A stretch of DNA of 64,000 nucleotides, from NCBI GenBank assembly GCA_964036155.1, contig OZ038422.1, forward strand, positions 14,221,201 to 14,285,200, read 5' to 3'. Of the stretch, positions 23,111 to 34,721 are shown in pieces. The translations under genes were made by a program, and so were the position numbers. The notes beneath the pieces are model-generated. The model was given only the letters and a program-made list of their open reading frames with translations. It did no database searches and was not told where the DNA came from. Each line of letters starts with the position of its first letter. Position 1 is the first letter of the stretch. The DNA comes from Diploscapter coronatus. Its lineage: Eukaryota > Nematoda > Chromadorea > Rhabditida > Rhabditidae.

Positions 23111-24201
23111 GATGTTCAATTTACAGATGAATGATTTTAAATTGTTTCGAAAGGTAATCCAATTTATGGAGCGATAAAGCTTCATTAACCTCAAATTACA
23201 TTTATAAACCCCGATATTTTATACAAATATCATCATCGTTCTTTTCAATTTTAAACTGATCCAATAATGATCTACAAGCTACCATAATCTACGTTACATT
23301 TCGTGATTTTTGTTCATTAGAAATTTGATTGCACATCAAAAATTGATTTGCTTCACGCTAATACAATTATAAAAGCAATGCTATTAACTGAAATTACGAT
23401 TATGAGTCATAATGGTAATATTTATTCATCGTTACGTGTGGATGATACTCATGCAAATAGAGATTGCCCCTGGGCAAGTTTCCCTCGGCGCGCGTGTTCT
23501 ATTTGTGTACCGAAGGGTAGCTCGACGGCAAACTTGGTCTCGACACGATCTTCGTTAAGCATGAATGCAGTAGCTATTATTAAGCATTGATAATCCAGTA
23601 ATTGGCCTAAGGTTGATCTCCGTTTGTAGATATGCGATGACTATGAAAATATGCTTTCTGATATATTTTCTTTGAATACCAAGCGAATCCATCCGACGAT
23701 CTACAATGCTATAGAAAAGCGATTATAATTCCATCATTAATTATCTTGAAATATAGCTTGGAATTTATTTAAATACAGATTTTCGAGTAAATTATTTATG
23801 CTTAGTCTAAAGCACTGAATAACATTTTTAATAATTTTTGAATATCAAAACTCCTAAAACATATCTAAAAATAAAATGATGTAAAGTTTTGCACATCTTT
23901 TCTAAAAAAATCCATGAAATCATCCGCCGTTCTCGTGCTGTACTTGGCTGGAGAACTCGCATGGAGAAATAGTGAACGAGCTTGAAGAAAGGGAAGAGAA
24001 AGAAGCAGACAGGAAAAAAGATAGAGAGACTGGTCTTTTCATACTTCTCTTTCTCTAGAGCCTCTCATTCTCTCTTCCTGTATGATCCTAGAATATAAGA
24101 GGCGCATGCTTATGGAGCTTTTCCATAATTTTCAATAATTACTCTAAATTTTATTTTCCGGTATCATTTTGAATTAATTTAAAATATTTTAGATCCTCTA
24201 A
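23111..24201. other. Intergenic, about 1.1 kb, with one GC-rich island
   Basis: AT-rich spacer between chemoreceptor copy B and the EB-module gene. The only notable content is the minus-strand open island at 23449-23640. A purine-rich tract lies at about 23985-24035. Confidence 0.5.
23449..23640 (-). other. Isolated coding-like or structured island
   Basis: A 63-codon minus-strand frame opens directly behind an ATAG acceptor-like site (23641) and ends with TGA at 23449. The part from an internal ATG at 23562 has coding-like composition (LNEDRVETKFAVELPFGTQ) in sequence otherwise poor in GC. The same stretch holds short inverted repeats (TTGCCCCTGGGCAA; TACCCTTCGGTA) that could fold as RNA. 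It could be a terminal exon of a lost gene, a micro-ORF of 37 codons, or a structured RNA. I recognise no homologue. Confidence 0.25.
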
Positions 24202-27200
24202 ATGAAGGACTTATTTCAATGGCTCGCTTTTATTTCCGTTACTTCGTTTCAAGGTAATTGTTTTTTTAAATGTTCGGATACTTTATTCTGAAATTTTTAC
24301 TCCTGTCGAAATTGTCTCTCTTACTCGAATGACAGAGTTTTACCTAAAAATCGAATTATCTTATCAAAATTTGTGATATTTTGTCAACGTCTAAAATATC
24401 TCCAAAATTTTGATCATTTTCAAAACACCATCACATGGCACTGTTTGCTTTGCTAAATTCGATGAAGTGTCTGACCTGTCTGGCTTCTTATCTTCTCTCA
24501 TCTTTTCCTCATTTTCCCCCCTTTTATCACTAATGTCTGAAGCTCAAGTGCTGATATCCTATCAGCGAACACTCTCTTTGGCGAGATTATTTTGGGTTGG
24601 AAGTCCGAAAATCAATATTTCGAAGAGTCATAATATTTTGTAAAATTTTTAAAAAATTATAAAGAAGAAAAAAAGTAATATGAAGATCTTATAATATAAT
24701 GACATGACATTCTTTTTTAAAATTATCTTTAGATGAAATTAAAAAATTAGAATAGCAAAAAATAATCTCCTAAAATTTCAGTATATTCATCTTCAATAGT
24801 GCCCGGTCGAGTTTGCATGACTGTGGAACACCTTAAAACCGCTTCAAACTCCACGCAATATTTCGAATGTGCCCCTTTAGCTGATGAAGAGGTATCTTGA
24901 AAATTATTGTTCTTTTTTATTTTCGTTTAAGATAAAAGGCTACTCCCTCGACGAAAAGTATCTGGGAATTTGGCAACTGAGGGATTGCCCGAAAGAGCAC
25001 GAATTCGATGAGACAAAACAGAAGTGTAGCGATAAGAAGATTTTCAGGAGGTTTGGGGGTTTTCTTGGAAAAATTTCTGGCAACAATTTGCGAGTTTTGA
25101 AATTTAGACAGCAAGCAACCTGTTCTCAAAATCCTCAGGCAGCCGATTGCAGTCAGCCTTGTAATGGTGAGTTTTTCCTCGTCTATCATTTTTTAAAAAT
25201 ATAAACAGCCTAACCTTCAAGTCTATTACAATTTCAAATTTTATTTCATTCACCAATTTTTTAAACGTTATTTATTTTAAAATATTATTCAACTGTTTGA
25301 TCTCCGTGTTAAAATTTGAACTTACAAAAATCGTATATCTTATCATTTACAACACACTATAAAATCTCTGTTGATCAATTTCAATCATCGATTTTTTCCA
25401 TTTTCTCTGCCACAACCTTTTTCTCACCCCCTATCGGCTCTTGACGCAATGCTTCTCGCAGCATCGGCACTCGAGTCAACTTCCAAAACAAAGCACAGAA
25501 CGCGGCTCCGACCAGACTGGACATGACCACCTCTAATTTCTCCTAGATTTTCACGCTATTTCTTCATTTTCCCCTAGACTATCATCCATTTTCGTGTTCC
25601 ACGTCTATTTTCTATGTCATCTCTTGATTCTCTTTAGAAATCACGCTATTTCTCCAAATTTCATGTTCTATTTCTGCGAGATTCACAAATCATTTTTTGT
25701 TCTGATTGTTCACTTGCATGCCGGCTTCGACGGTCAATAGAATAGAAAGATAGGCCCTAGGGGAACATGAATCAAATGATCGTCAATTCTTTGGTTTCAA
25801 GATGAAAATGATTAAAGAATATGCCCCATCAAAATCAGACACAATTTTGCTCATTTCCATTTTGATATAACAGCGTTTGCTCCAAGAGCTAAAAATAACT
25901 TTTGAAATTCAGCCCCATCAGTCGCTCCTGTTGTCGGTGCTGCTTGCAACTGGTTGTCAGCTTCCCTTCAAGCCGACGTCGAAAACTCGAACTACTTCTT
26001 ACAATGCGCACCGCAGACTGCAGGGCACGTTTTGAACTTGCGGCTATTCTTGAAGTAACGAATTTAGAGCTTCCTGCGGAGAGTGGGTGAGAATCAAGTG
26101 TGCAGATTCGGCGAGGTATTCTGAGGCCACGAGCACCTGCGTACCAACGACGATATCGGGATCGTGTCAGAATAATCAGGTAGCAGAAAGATATCATACA
26201 TAATATTTTACGCAGAAAATCTCGACTATTGACAATGAATACTAACGGATTAGTGGTAAAAATTGAAACTTATCACTCTCATTTGCAATTCCTTTATTCA
26301 AAGCGCTACTGACTAGTAACTAGTGAGCAATGATGAGATATTCTGAAACAACTTCTAAAACTATAGGTTCCCATATGCAATTGCGCTACAGTCGCTTCAA
26401 ACAGCTGTCCTGGCACTTCGGAATGTCAAAGTGTAAGTGGTTGCCACGAAGAAGAATTGATTGACACAAAGTTTTAGTCAGTCTGCTGTCAGCCTGTGCT
26501 CGAATCCACAGACGTTAATATGGTTCAGCATCAGGCGCCATGTAAGTTACAAGTTTCTGGAACTGTTATTGAAATTACTCGTTAGCGATATTCGTGTCCA
26601 TTTTTTTCGGAACTCAAAAATCGCGTTTCATCACATCTATAGTCACGATTGATGAAAGTTAATATTCAATGTTCCGTTTGTATCAGGGCCGGGCGGGAGT
26701 CACGATTAATTTGAAAAATTCGAAACCAAAAATGATGTTTGATTCTTGAAAAAAATTTTCGGAATCGAAACCAGAACTACCGCCCATCCCTGGATTTGTA
26801 TTGGCGAACCAAACAAATTGACCAATTTTTCAGTAGTGTGCCCGGGTTCATACGTACCTCCTCTAGCATCATGCTCTCAGCCATGTCCGGAGTGTAATCA
26901 TAATTTTTTTTATCTATTAGAAAGAAAATTGGTCCTTCAGATTCGACCTGCATTCCTGAACTCGGTTGCTGTCCTGTGCCGGTGACCAATAATCAGAATA
27001 AGATGATCAAGATAGGTATCAGAAAATTCCTTATCATTTAAAAAAAAAATAAGTCTACTTATTCGTCGGTTTCGATTGACTGTCATAAACTAGCCTTTTA
27101 GTACTCTGCCCCGGCACCTATACGCCTCCAGTCATGGACAACTGTGACCTCTGCCCTTCTGGAACGACTTGCAACTCCCACATCAACCAGTGCTGTCCCA

Positions 27201-29840
27201 TTCAAGAGCCTGCAAGCGACGTCGTGTACAACGTTCTTCTACTTTGTCCAAGTACGAATCTTCTTGCTTTCCCGATGTTCTCAAGAGTCCCTTTAGATGG
27301 GTCTCCCTCAACTGGTTCTTGTTCAGCTGGATGTGCCCCGGACCAAGGATGCTACCAAGGAGGATGTTGCACTTTGAATTGTCCTGTCGGGCAGGTATTG
27401 AAAGCAGAAATTCTCAATGTAGAACATCGTTCTTCAGCAACCCACTGGTTTCTGCAACTCTGGGTCATCCTGTCAGGGGAAATGCTACCAAGGAAACACT
27501 TGCTGTCAGGAGGCGATACGACTTCCAACATGCGCCAATGGACAACTGGCTCTGTCGAGATGTTCTGTTCAGATGGTAAGTGAAGGTTGGCATCGGCAAA
27601 ACATGTTTCCAATTTGCACTAACGTTTAAGGTGTGTTTTGAGACATATCAATTTGCATAATTAAAGGAATGTGGCACGAACATGGTCTGCTCAAACGGAG
27701 GATGCTGTCCGGCACCTTACTGTCCCACAGGAGTTCAAGCCATATCCCGATGCATCCAAGGATCAAACACTTGTGGACCAGGACAAGTACTTTAAAGCAA
27801 ATCTGTTGAATGAAACTAAAGTTCCACTTTTAGTCCTGCATGGATGGTCTCTGTTGTCCTCTACCGGCTTGCCCTTCTGGAATGCTATCAATTGGTAACT
27901 GAAGACTATTTACATAGGATTTAAAAAGTATCCTATGAAAAACGCTTTAATTAAATTATCGACATTGTGTCGGCCATTTTCTTTTCATTTATACAAAAAT
28001 ATACCCAACTTTAGGAGTCTGCACCCGCACAATCGACTGCGGCCGTATGGGCTTCGAGTGCTCGAATGGTGCTTGCTGTCCCTTGCCGATGTGCCCCAAC
28101 AACATCGTCGCATCTCAAAGATGCAATAATGGATGTAACAATTGTTGTCCAATCGGTCAGGGATGCGTTAACGGAGCTTGCTGTCAGCTTCCGAGCTGTC
28201 CAAGCGGTTCGTAATGAACTCTGTTCTTTATTTCGAAGAATTTTATTCAGGCAGCCTTGCTATATCTATCTGCTCCAGTAACTCCTGCAGCAACGGCAAC
28301 GAATGCGTTAATGGAGGTCACTTTTGACGCTGAACGATGTTTATCAAGTCACTTCAGGCTGCTGTCCTCTGCCCACCTGCCCCGGGGGTCAGTTGGCAAC
28401 TCAACGATGCAGGATCGGCATGGGATGCGGTCCGGGGAATGTAAGAACCCTTCAGCAGTTCCTTCTCTTCAGCCATTCCTTTCAGATCTGCGAGAACGGT
28501 GTGTGCTGTCCGATCCCAATGTGTTCCTCGGGCTCCATCGCTATTTCCATCTGCGGTCTTGGCAATGCCTGTCCCATCGGGTACATCTGCGAGAGACGAG
28601 GATGTTGTCAGGAGCCTCTTCCTCTGTGCCCCAATGGAGGACGAGCATCTCAGCGATGCAACCGAGGCGCGGAATGTCCTCCTGGCTATGGATGCACACC
28701 GCTGGGTATGGCCGAATAAAGGCATTTGAAGCGCAAGATCATTTCAGGGGGATGCTGCCTTCTGTCGATGGAACCCGTCTGTCCAGCCAGCACGAACGCA
28801 GTCTGCCAATGCTCGCCAAACAGCATCTGTCCTCAAGGAGCCACTTGCACGATGGGAACGTGTTGTGCCAGCACGAGTAGGCAAACTTTTAGAGCCACGA
28901 ATCCGATCATCTTTTTTAGCGTCCATCTCCGTATTCAACCAAGTGCCAGGGACATCCTGTCAAGCGTCTTCTCAATGCAATGGATATACAAACCAATGCT
29001 CACAGTGCATGCAGAACGTGTGCACATGTGTGAACGGAGCGGCTTCGAATGGTACGAGGAAAACCAAAAAGTGGAAGTTTCAAATAAGACGACTTCCTTT
29101 CAGGAGCTTCCTGCATCCAGATGCAAGCTAACCTCTTGACCCTTGCAAGAAACGGTTGTGACCAGTACGGCTCTCCTTGCAAGTACCTCTTGTCGTCAGC
29201 GAGAAGAAAGCCCATCTTCGCACCAGTCACCAATATCACTGATGATCCTTGTAATTCTCAAGCCTATTTTTAATGAATAATCGTCGAAATCAGAGATATG
29301 CAGAATTTCGATTCCGAATTTTTCAAAATCCAAATTCCACACGCACACCTAGTTAAAATTCAGTGTTCTTCAACGTCGCAACTGTACGTCACTGCGTCAC
29401 GAAGACTAATGAAGCGAACTTCGATCCTGATAGCACTTGTCTGCCGAACGAGAAGTGCATCAATGGAGAGTGTAAAATGTATGCATTCCAAGGAGTGTTC
29501 CCTGAAGAGGAGTCTTATTTCAGGAAACTCTGGCCAGGAGAATACGGCTGCACAACAGACGAAGAGTGCACGGCTCGCTGTCCGAATACATACTGTGAGA
29601 AGAAGAAGTCCGACAAAAGTGTCGCTCAATGCCAGTGCGCAGATGGGTTCCTGCTGTATGGACGATGCCGTAAGCTTTGCTGCTTGAATCTAAAAACAAA
29701 GTCAGATTTGAGTGTCCCAATGCCCGAAAGGCTTCCACGAATCTGGTGCCTTCTGCGCTCACGACGATGAAGACTTCTTCTGGTCCGACGGAGAGTCCCA
29801 GGACAGTCTGAAAGCGCTATTGAATGCCGGACAATGTTAA
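24202..29840 (+). CDS. Large secreted cysteine-rich protein with repeated EB-type modules
   Basis: About 25 exons, from ATG 24202 to TAA 29838-29840, encode roughly 900 residues. A signal peptide (residues 1 to about 17) is followed by two modules of the type W-x-x-x-x-C...C (24782-25050, 25913-26179). Then come more than ten EB/lustrin-like modules ending in a Cys pair, for example CAPDQGCYQGGCC, CVNGACC and CERRGCC. The C-terminal part has different Cys spacing (CTTDEECTARC, CQCADGF). Many introns fall after the first base of a Gly codon (phase 1), so modules map to exons and could multiply by exon duplication. There is no membrane segment, so it is probably extracellular (cuticle or lumen lining, inferred). 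One junction is unsure: 25913 to about 26069 needs either a GC donor or a 55-nt intron. Confidence 0.78.
25381..25524 (-). CDS. Nested antisense small membrane-type protein (47 aa)
   Basis: A single-exon frame lies in the 25167-25912 intron of the EB-module gene, on the opposite strand. It starts at ATG 25524, eight bases behind an AAATTAG acceptor, and ends at TGA 25381. The N-terminal third is hydrophobic (SSLVGAAFCALFWKL), followed by a charged region (RVPMLREALRQE, EKKVVAEKMEKIDD). Codon use is GC-rich and clearly unlike the AT-rich intron around it. The architecture resembles small organelle inner-membrane subunits, but I cannot name it. It could also be the last exon of a longer minus-strand gene whose upstream exons I do not see. 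Confidence 0.5.
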   Translation of the reverse strand: MSSLVGAAFCALFWKLTRVPMLREALRQEPIGGEKKVVAEKMEKIDD

Positions 29841-30142
29841 TTAGTTATTTTACCTTCTCCTTCATTCTCGATGACTAGAGCATCTTCATGTGATATTTAT
29901 CCTAACTTATTCCGAATCGTATTTCAAAATGAAAATCTGAAACCTCTACCCTAACTTCTGACAGTATTACAGAAACTATTCAGTTGGTTATCCAAATGTG
30001 CTAAAATTATTTATGATAGCATTTGATCACTAGAAACTGTAGTCTTGCAGCATTTTATTGACTAAGCTGACTTGATCTTTACAGTTGTACCAATGAGTCT
30101 TTCTTTCTTCAGTCTTTCAGCTAACCGAACTCTCAGAATTTC

Positions 30143-30365
30143 ATGCAACTCACTATCGTCTTCCCAACAATTGCCGGTGATATTGTATTTATTTCTACGC
30201 ATTTTAATAAAATTTTATTTTCGAGATTCGAAAAGTCGATATTTATATAGTGCCGACGAAACTCAATGAATTCAAGCAGTCAAAGAGATGTATGCATACC
30301 CTGGATACACTGATGATGAAAATGACTGCCTGACGTGCACCTTCGGAACCGTGACGATCGATTAG
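30143..30365 (+). CDS. Very small secreted peptide (40 aa)
   Basis: Two exons, 30143-30176 and 30277-30365, join in phase 1 to a 40-residue frame. It has a short hydrophobic N-terminus (MQLTIVFPTIAA) and an acidic tail with one C-x2-C (YTDDENDCLTC), ending at TAG. The ATG follows CTCTCAG by six bases, fitting spliced-leader addition, and AATAAA lies about 15 bp after the stop. It could be a separate peptide gene or a stray downstream exon pair of the EB-module gene. No family recognised. Confidence 0.4.
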
Positions 30366-30913
30366 CCTTAAAAATATCGTGAATAAAAGAAGTTCTGGTC
30401 GTCAACAATCCTCAAATCCGAACTCAAATTTGATCTCATTCTCTTTTATTTTTCCTGTTGAATAAACTTTTTCCGACTAATATTTTTGAGTATCCATTTT
30501 TTTTTGCTTGGTGAACATGACTTGCAATTTGCCGCTCTGACTTTTGATCATGTTAGCGGTTAATGATATTTTTCTGTTTTTCGTCCGATTTTTCGTGCTG
30601 CCAAATTTTTTCGTCATCGATTCTCCTTGCGATTGGAAAAAGGCGCAAGTCTTGTAACTCTCGCTCCTTTCCTCCCACCTACCTGCCAAAATGTCACATT
30701 TATGTTTCGCGGGTAATCGACAAACCTCTCGCGAATTCGAACAAGTTACTTATCGTCTTTGCGCCGAAAAAATCGCCGCCAGTGATAATATTTGCGCTTA
30801 TTTTTTACACAAATTCTCGAAAGTCAATTTTTGCTGTAAAATTTCCATTGATACCCCACCGATTGTTCAGAAATGACAACGTTTCATTGTTTTAGAAAGG
30901 AAGCTTTCGAGTC
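30366..30913. other. Spacer with two weak short frames
   Basis: 548 bp. It includes a plus-strand frame at 30691-30876 (61 codons, five Cys, reasonably coding-like: CFAGNRQTSREFEQVTYRLC) and a minus-strand Lys-rich frame at 30477-30689. Neither has a recognisable domain or supporting splice signals, so I do not call them genes. A TTTTAG acceptor at about 30895 precedes the next gene. Confidence 0.4.
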
Positions 30914-31903
30914 ATGACCTTTCTGGAGGTCATCAAATTCGACCCGGATGAATCTTGTTGCTCCAAAGTGGTATGGTTGTTATTTTCATCGATTTTCTCC
31001 TTTTAATTTTGACTTCAGATGAAATTCTTCAATGTTCTATTAGGTGTTTCTTCGTTGATAGCTCCTATCATTGTGGTTTGCAATTTGTGTTTCTACCAAG
31101 TGCCTACATCCTTGAAAATCAGGTATCATAGTTTTATATTTGCAAAAAAAATCAATTTTAGTGATGAGGGTCTCTACTCCGCTCTAGGTTTATTGGCCAT
31201 TCTAGCTATTCATTGCTTTTGCGTGGTAATGATTACGTTTTCCTCTCGAGAAAAAAATCGAAAGTAACCTTAATTTTCGGTTATGATCGTTTTCATCATA
31301 CAATTCACGCCGGTTGGAAACAATATCAAGCTGCTTGAATTGATATTGCACATCAATGTGAGGCATTTAACTTTTAAAAGTGGTTCTCAAGAAAGGTTTC
31401 AGACAATTTTCATATGGACGGTCGGGTTTATGGAGCACTACTTCTTCATCGCATTCTTTATTTGCTCTTCAAATTATAATAACAATGGTCGAGATTCATA
31501 TCAGGAGCTGATGATCATTTCTGCCATGGCTACAATATTTAGCGGGGCTATGTTCGCTTGTAAGTCATTTTATGCGAAATCAAAAAATTCAACCTTTCGA
31601 TATGCAGAATAACCAAACTGCTTAAATTAATCAGAGATCGCACTTTCTCTCAGAAGCATGCTAGACATATGAAATCAGATCATAAAGAGTTTCTCTTACT
31701 TTAAAAATCAAAATCAACTGCCTACGAGTTTTCAGATGACCTTCTCCTATACTTGAACTTGTTATTTCTTGATTCCAGGTTGCCTGACGTTCGACTTCTT
31801 GGTCCACTCTCAACACTGTGAGGCTGTTCGAGCTTTGCGGCTAAAAGTTTACGCTGCTCAGACGGCAGTTCTGGACTTGGGTCAAATTGAAGAATCAAAA
31901 TGA
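30914..31903 (+). CDS. Four-span membrane protein (177 aa)
   Basis: Six exons (30914-30970, 31019-31122, 31162-31225, 31331-31357, 31403-31559, 31779-31903) give an intact frame. Four hydrophobic stretches are seen: NVLLGVSSLIAPIIVVCNLC, ALGLLAILAIHCFCVLLELI, WTVGFMEHYFFIAFFIC and IISAMATIFSGAMFACL. The N-terminus is acidic with a Cys pair (DESCCSKV) and the C-terminus is cytosol-like with charged residues. Exon 4 is only 27 nt (LLELILHIN), chosen because the earlier in-frame route hits stops. I do not recognise the family. The next gene (33525-34721) encodes a protein of similar size and topology, but I see no clear sequence match. Confidence 0.68.
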
Positions 31904-33524
31904 TCTCGAATGCATAACTTCACTAGATCTCATTTTACAGTGTCATTCTTTACTTCTTTCAAATAAACACGGCTTTGATCTTCATTTCTATGGCTCTTTC
32001 GATATCACAGTGATCCACAAGATGCGCAATGGCCAAGTCAAAACTCTCATTCTCTATCACCAATATTATTGTGAGTGCCTCTAAAGTCGGCTATAAATCA
32101 AAATGCGCTCCAATGCCAAACCAATTCGCCCCTATCTAATTTGGGTAAAACGAAGGTAAGAAATAGGTAAAAATTTGTGGACGTCTAGAAGGGATTGAGT
32201 TCAACCTATCTGGAATTTGGTGCCGTACTTCGATCGGAAATTATTGTTATCTTATATTTTCTTCGCGAATGCCCTAATTACATCACCATATCAATATGTG
32301 ACCCTCTGCTACTCCCCTTCAAACCCATATCAATGATGCATGTCTATTTTGATCGTAAGGCTTAAAAAGTGTGCTATAATCTGGTGGCATGCCCAAGTCG
32401 TTCAACGAAAGGCTCGCTAATGATAGATCATAGGACTTGAATACCGTTTCTAATCTCTGTCAAGATCAAAAGCTTGCGGCTCCTTTGGTTTCTTTGTCTG
32501 TTTGAGTATATTGCACGTGTGCTTTCTCTAATAGTTTTTCTTTGAGTGCCGAATGTCTACAGTCGCATTCTCTCCTCACTCGTCTTTATCTCGTTCAAAC
32601 TCTTATCTTTCGCCCATTCATATCCAAGTTGAATTGCTCTAACAAAGAGTTTACCCTTTAGTACCTCTAATTTGACCTTTCGTTTGTAGTTTCTCTTCAA
32701 AACTATTTTTAAAATCTCATTGAATCATCATATCATTCTTCGAATAAAATGTTATTCGATCATCACTTTTTCCATATGACTTTGCTCTAAACTCTGTACA
32801 TTGACTAAGGTTTCACCATGTTAAAAATTTCATTCTTTGTCAAATTGACTATGTCTTCAAAAAATGGACCATTTTTTCAAGTCCATAAACCCTTTGAATC
32901 ATCGGCCTTCTCCTCTGAAGCTGTTATTTTCGCCAACTCATTCCTCTATCCCCCTATTTTGCACCCCCAATTCTCATCTAACTGTACTTTTTCCTGGCTG
33001 ACTATTCTGCCGATCTCATGCAGCTGTGAGAAATTTCCGTTCGATTAGAATTCGCTCGACTTTTGCAAGACGATCGAAAATTTGTTGAAATACTCTCACT
33101 CTATCTTTTGCACGATCTACGCGAATTGATATAAACAAAGTCTCTGCGTTTTTGCTTTGTCTTTTACAATATCTGTCGTAAAATTTCCACTTGCTCTACT
33201 TCTGCTGTCCTTTTCCATTCGAATATCACCACTTTTTCTAAATCTCCTCAAAATGATTAGAGAAATGTTCCGCTATCCTTTCGCGCTGTCCTATTCCTAT
33301 GATCTTCTAGATCAAGGTATTGTTGATTGAAGAGAAAGTAGATATTCATGCAGCAACTAGAAATTGAGCTTGAAGCGAAATAGTGAGTCGCATAGAAGAG
33401 AAACGAGACGAATAGCGCATAATGGTTGAATATCGACGTTCTCTCCAATCAGTAATACAGCATTCTTTAGCTCAGTTGATTCCCTGATTTTTCAGCGTCC
33501 AGCCAGTCCCGTAGCAAATCCAAA
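31904..33524. other. Intergenic, about 1.6 kb, no supported gene
   Basis: Pyrimidine-rich, AT-rich sequence. Short frames at 31887-32084 and 32818-33048 lack splice context or domains. A TTTTTCAG acceptor at about 33495 leads into the leader of the next gene. Confidence 0.5.
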
Positions 33525-34721
33525 ATGGACAAGGATGATGAATATCCAAAATGCTGCTGCTTTCGGGCTAAGGTAAATACATTTTGAATATTATTTTAAT
33601 TCAAGACTATGTCCCATTAAATGATCACATTTTTCAGCAATTGTTGAAAGAAATGATAATTTGAAGCTTATTAAAATAATAATAATAATTCCAGTCCGTT
33701 CTGATCTGCTCACTCTTAACCTGGATCGTATACATTGGCTTTCTTGCTGCTAGTATCCTAGGGTTCGAACTATTCAAGGATCATTGGAAGGACCTCATGT
33801 AGGATTTCTAGCTTATCAAAAATCGTCATTACTTTCAAATTTCAGTGGCAACGACATGATAATGGAAATCTGGGAAGAGTGCTATTTTCCTGCGCTGTGG
33901 GTCTGCGGGCTTCTGGTGAGCTTGAAGGGAATTTTCTTTTCAAAAATTTCTTTCACTAAGTTTCTTCAAAATATTCTCCTCAATATCTATTTTCACGGCC
34001 TTACAAATCTATCTTTTGGGAAAGTTCCGCACTTACCATAACTATGCGCAGAGAAAAAGAGAACTATCTTTGTCTCTCGCTTTCCCTTACTACTTCTCTT
34101 ACTCTCCTCATTATTTTCAAAGGATAAGGCAGTATTTCAGAAAATATTTTAGGCAATCGGCATCTTTATCACTCTGATCGCGGCCTCGTGCAACTGCGTC
34201 ATTCTGCTAATCGGTATTTGGGGAATCTCGGTAAAAATTTCAAGCAGTCACAAATTCTCAATCCTTTTTACTTTTCTTCAGTTCATCCCGCTCATCATTC
34301 TCGCCGCTATTGAGGGCCACTTGGGCTTTAATTTTATCAGTAAGACTCTTTTCTTTTTTCTTCTGGAGCAAACATAACATAGCTTGTCATATATATATAT
34401 ATATATATATGGCTTCATATAGCGGTGCAGAATATGTTTACATAATTTGCATCATCAAAAATGAAATTCAGTGAAACTTATGGATAGGGAAAGGATGGGC
34501 TATCCCGGGTATTTGAGAGGACAAATCAAGACGTTCTCGATACTGAGCTTCCTTCTCATTCTCACTGGCCTCCGTAAAATTGAATTTTCTTGTTTCGTTT
34601 TGAAGGCAGCGAGTTTTCAGTTTACTTTCCCTTCGTCATCCTTCTTCAGAAGACGCTGGAGCACTCGATCCGGATTAGCAGGGAGAAGAGGAAGAAAGCC
34701 GTCGACGATTTGATGATATAA
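33525..34721 (+). CDS. Multi-span membrane protein (191 aa)
   Basis: Seven exons (33525-33572, 33695-33798, 33846-33915, 34153-34230, 34282-34339, 34472-34573, 34606-34721) splice in frame. The N-terminus carries three adjacent Cys (YPKCCCFRAK), a possible palmitoylation site next to the first span. Hydrophobic segments are VLICSLLTWIVYIGFLAASI, ALWVCGLLAIGIFITLIAAS with CVILLIGIWGISFIPLIILA, and FSILSFLLILTGL with a last VYFPFVILL. The C-terminus is basic (RISREKRKK). The family is unknown to me. An AT microsatellite lies in intron 5. Confidence 0.72.
34389..34410. repeat. (AT)11 microsatellite
   Basis: Pure AT dinucleotide run in intron 5 of the multi-span membrane protein gene. Confidence 0.95.

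Noticed and set aside
23458..23560. tRNA or snRNA in the GC-rich island
   Set aside because: No box A/box B spacing, cloverleaf or Sm-site pattern could be recognised by eye.
28257..28880. 207-codon plus-strand frame
   Set aside because: It reads through introns in a shadow frame of the EB-module exons; the Cys-pair modules are in another frame with good splice sites.
30477..30689. 70-codon minus-strand Lys-rich frame
   Set aside because: A-rich composition, no splice signals, no recognisable family; kept only as a note in the spacer entry.
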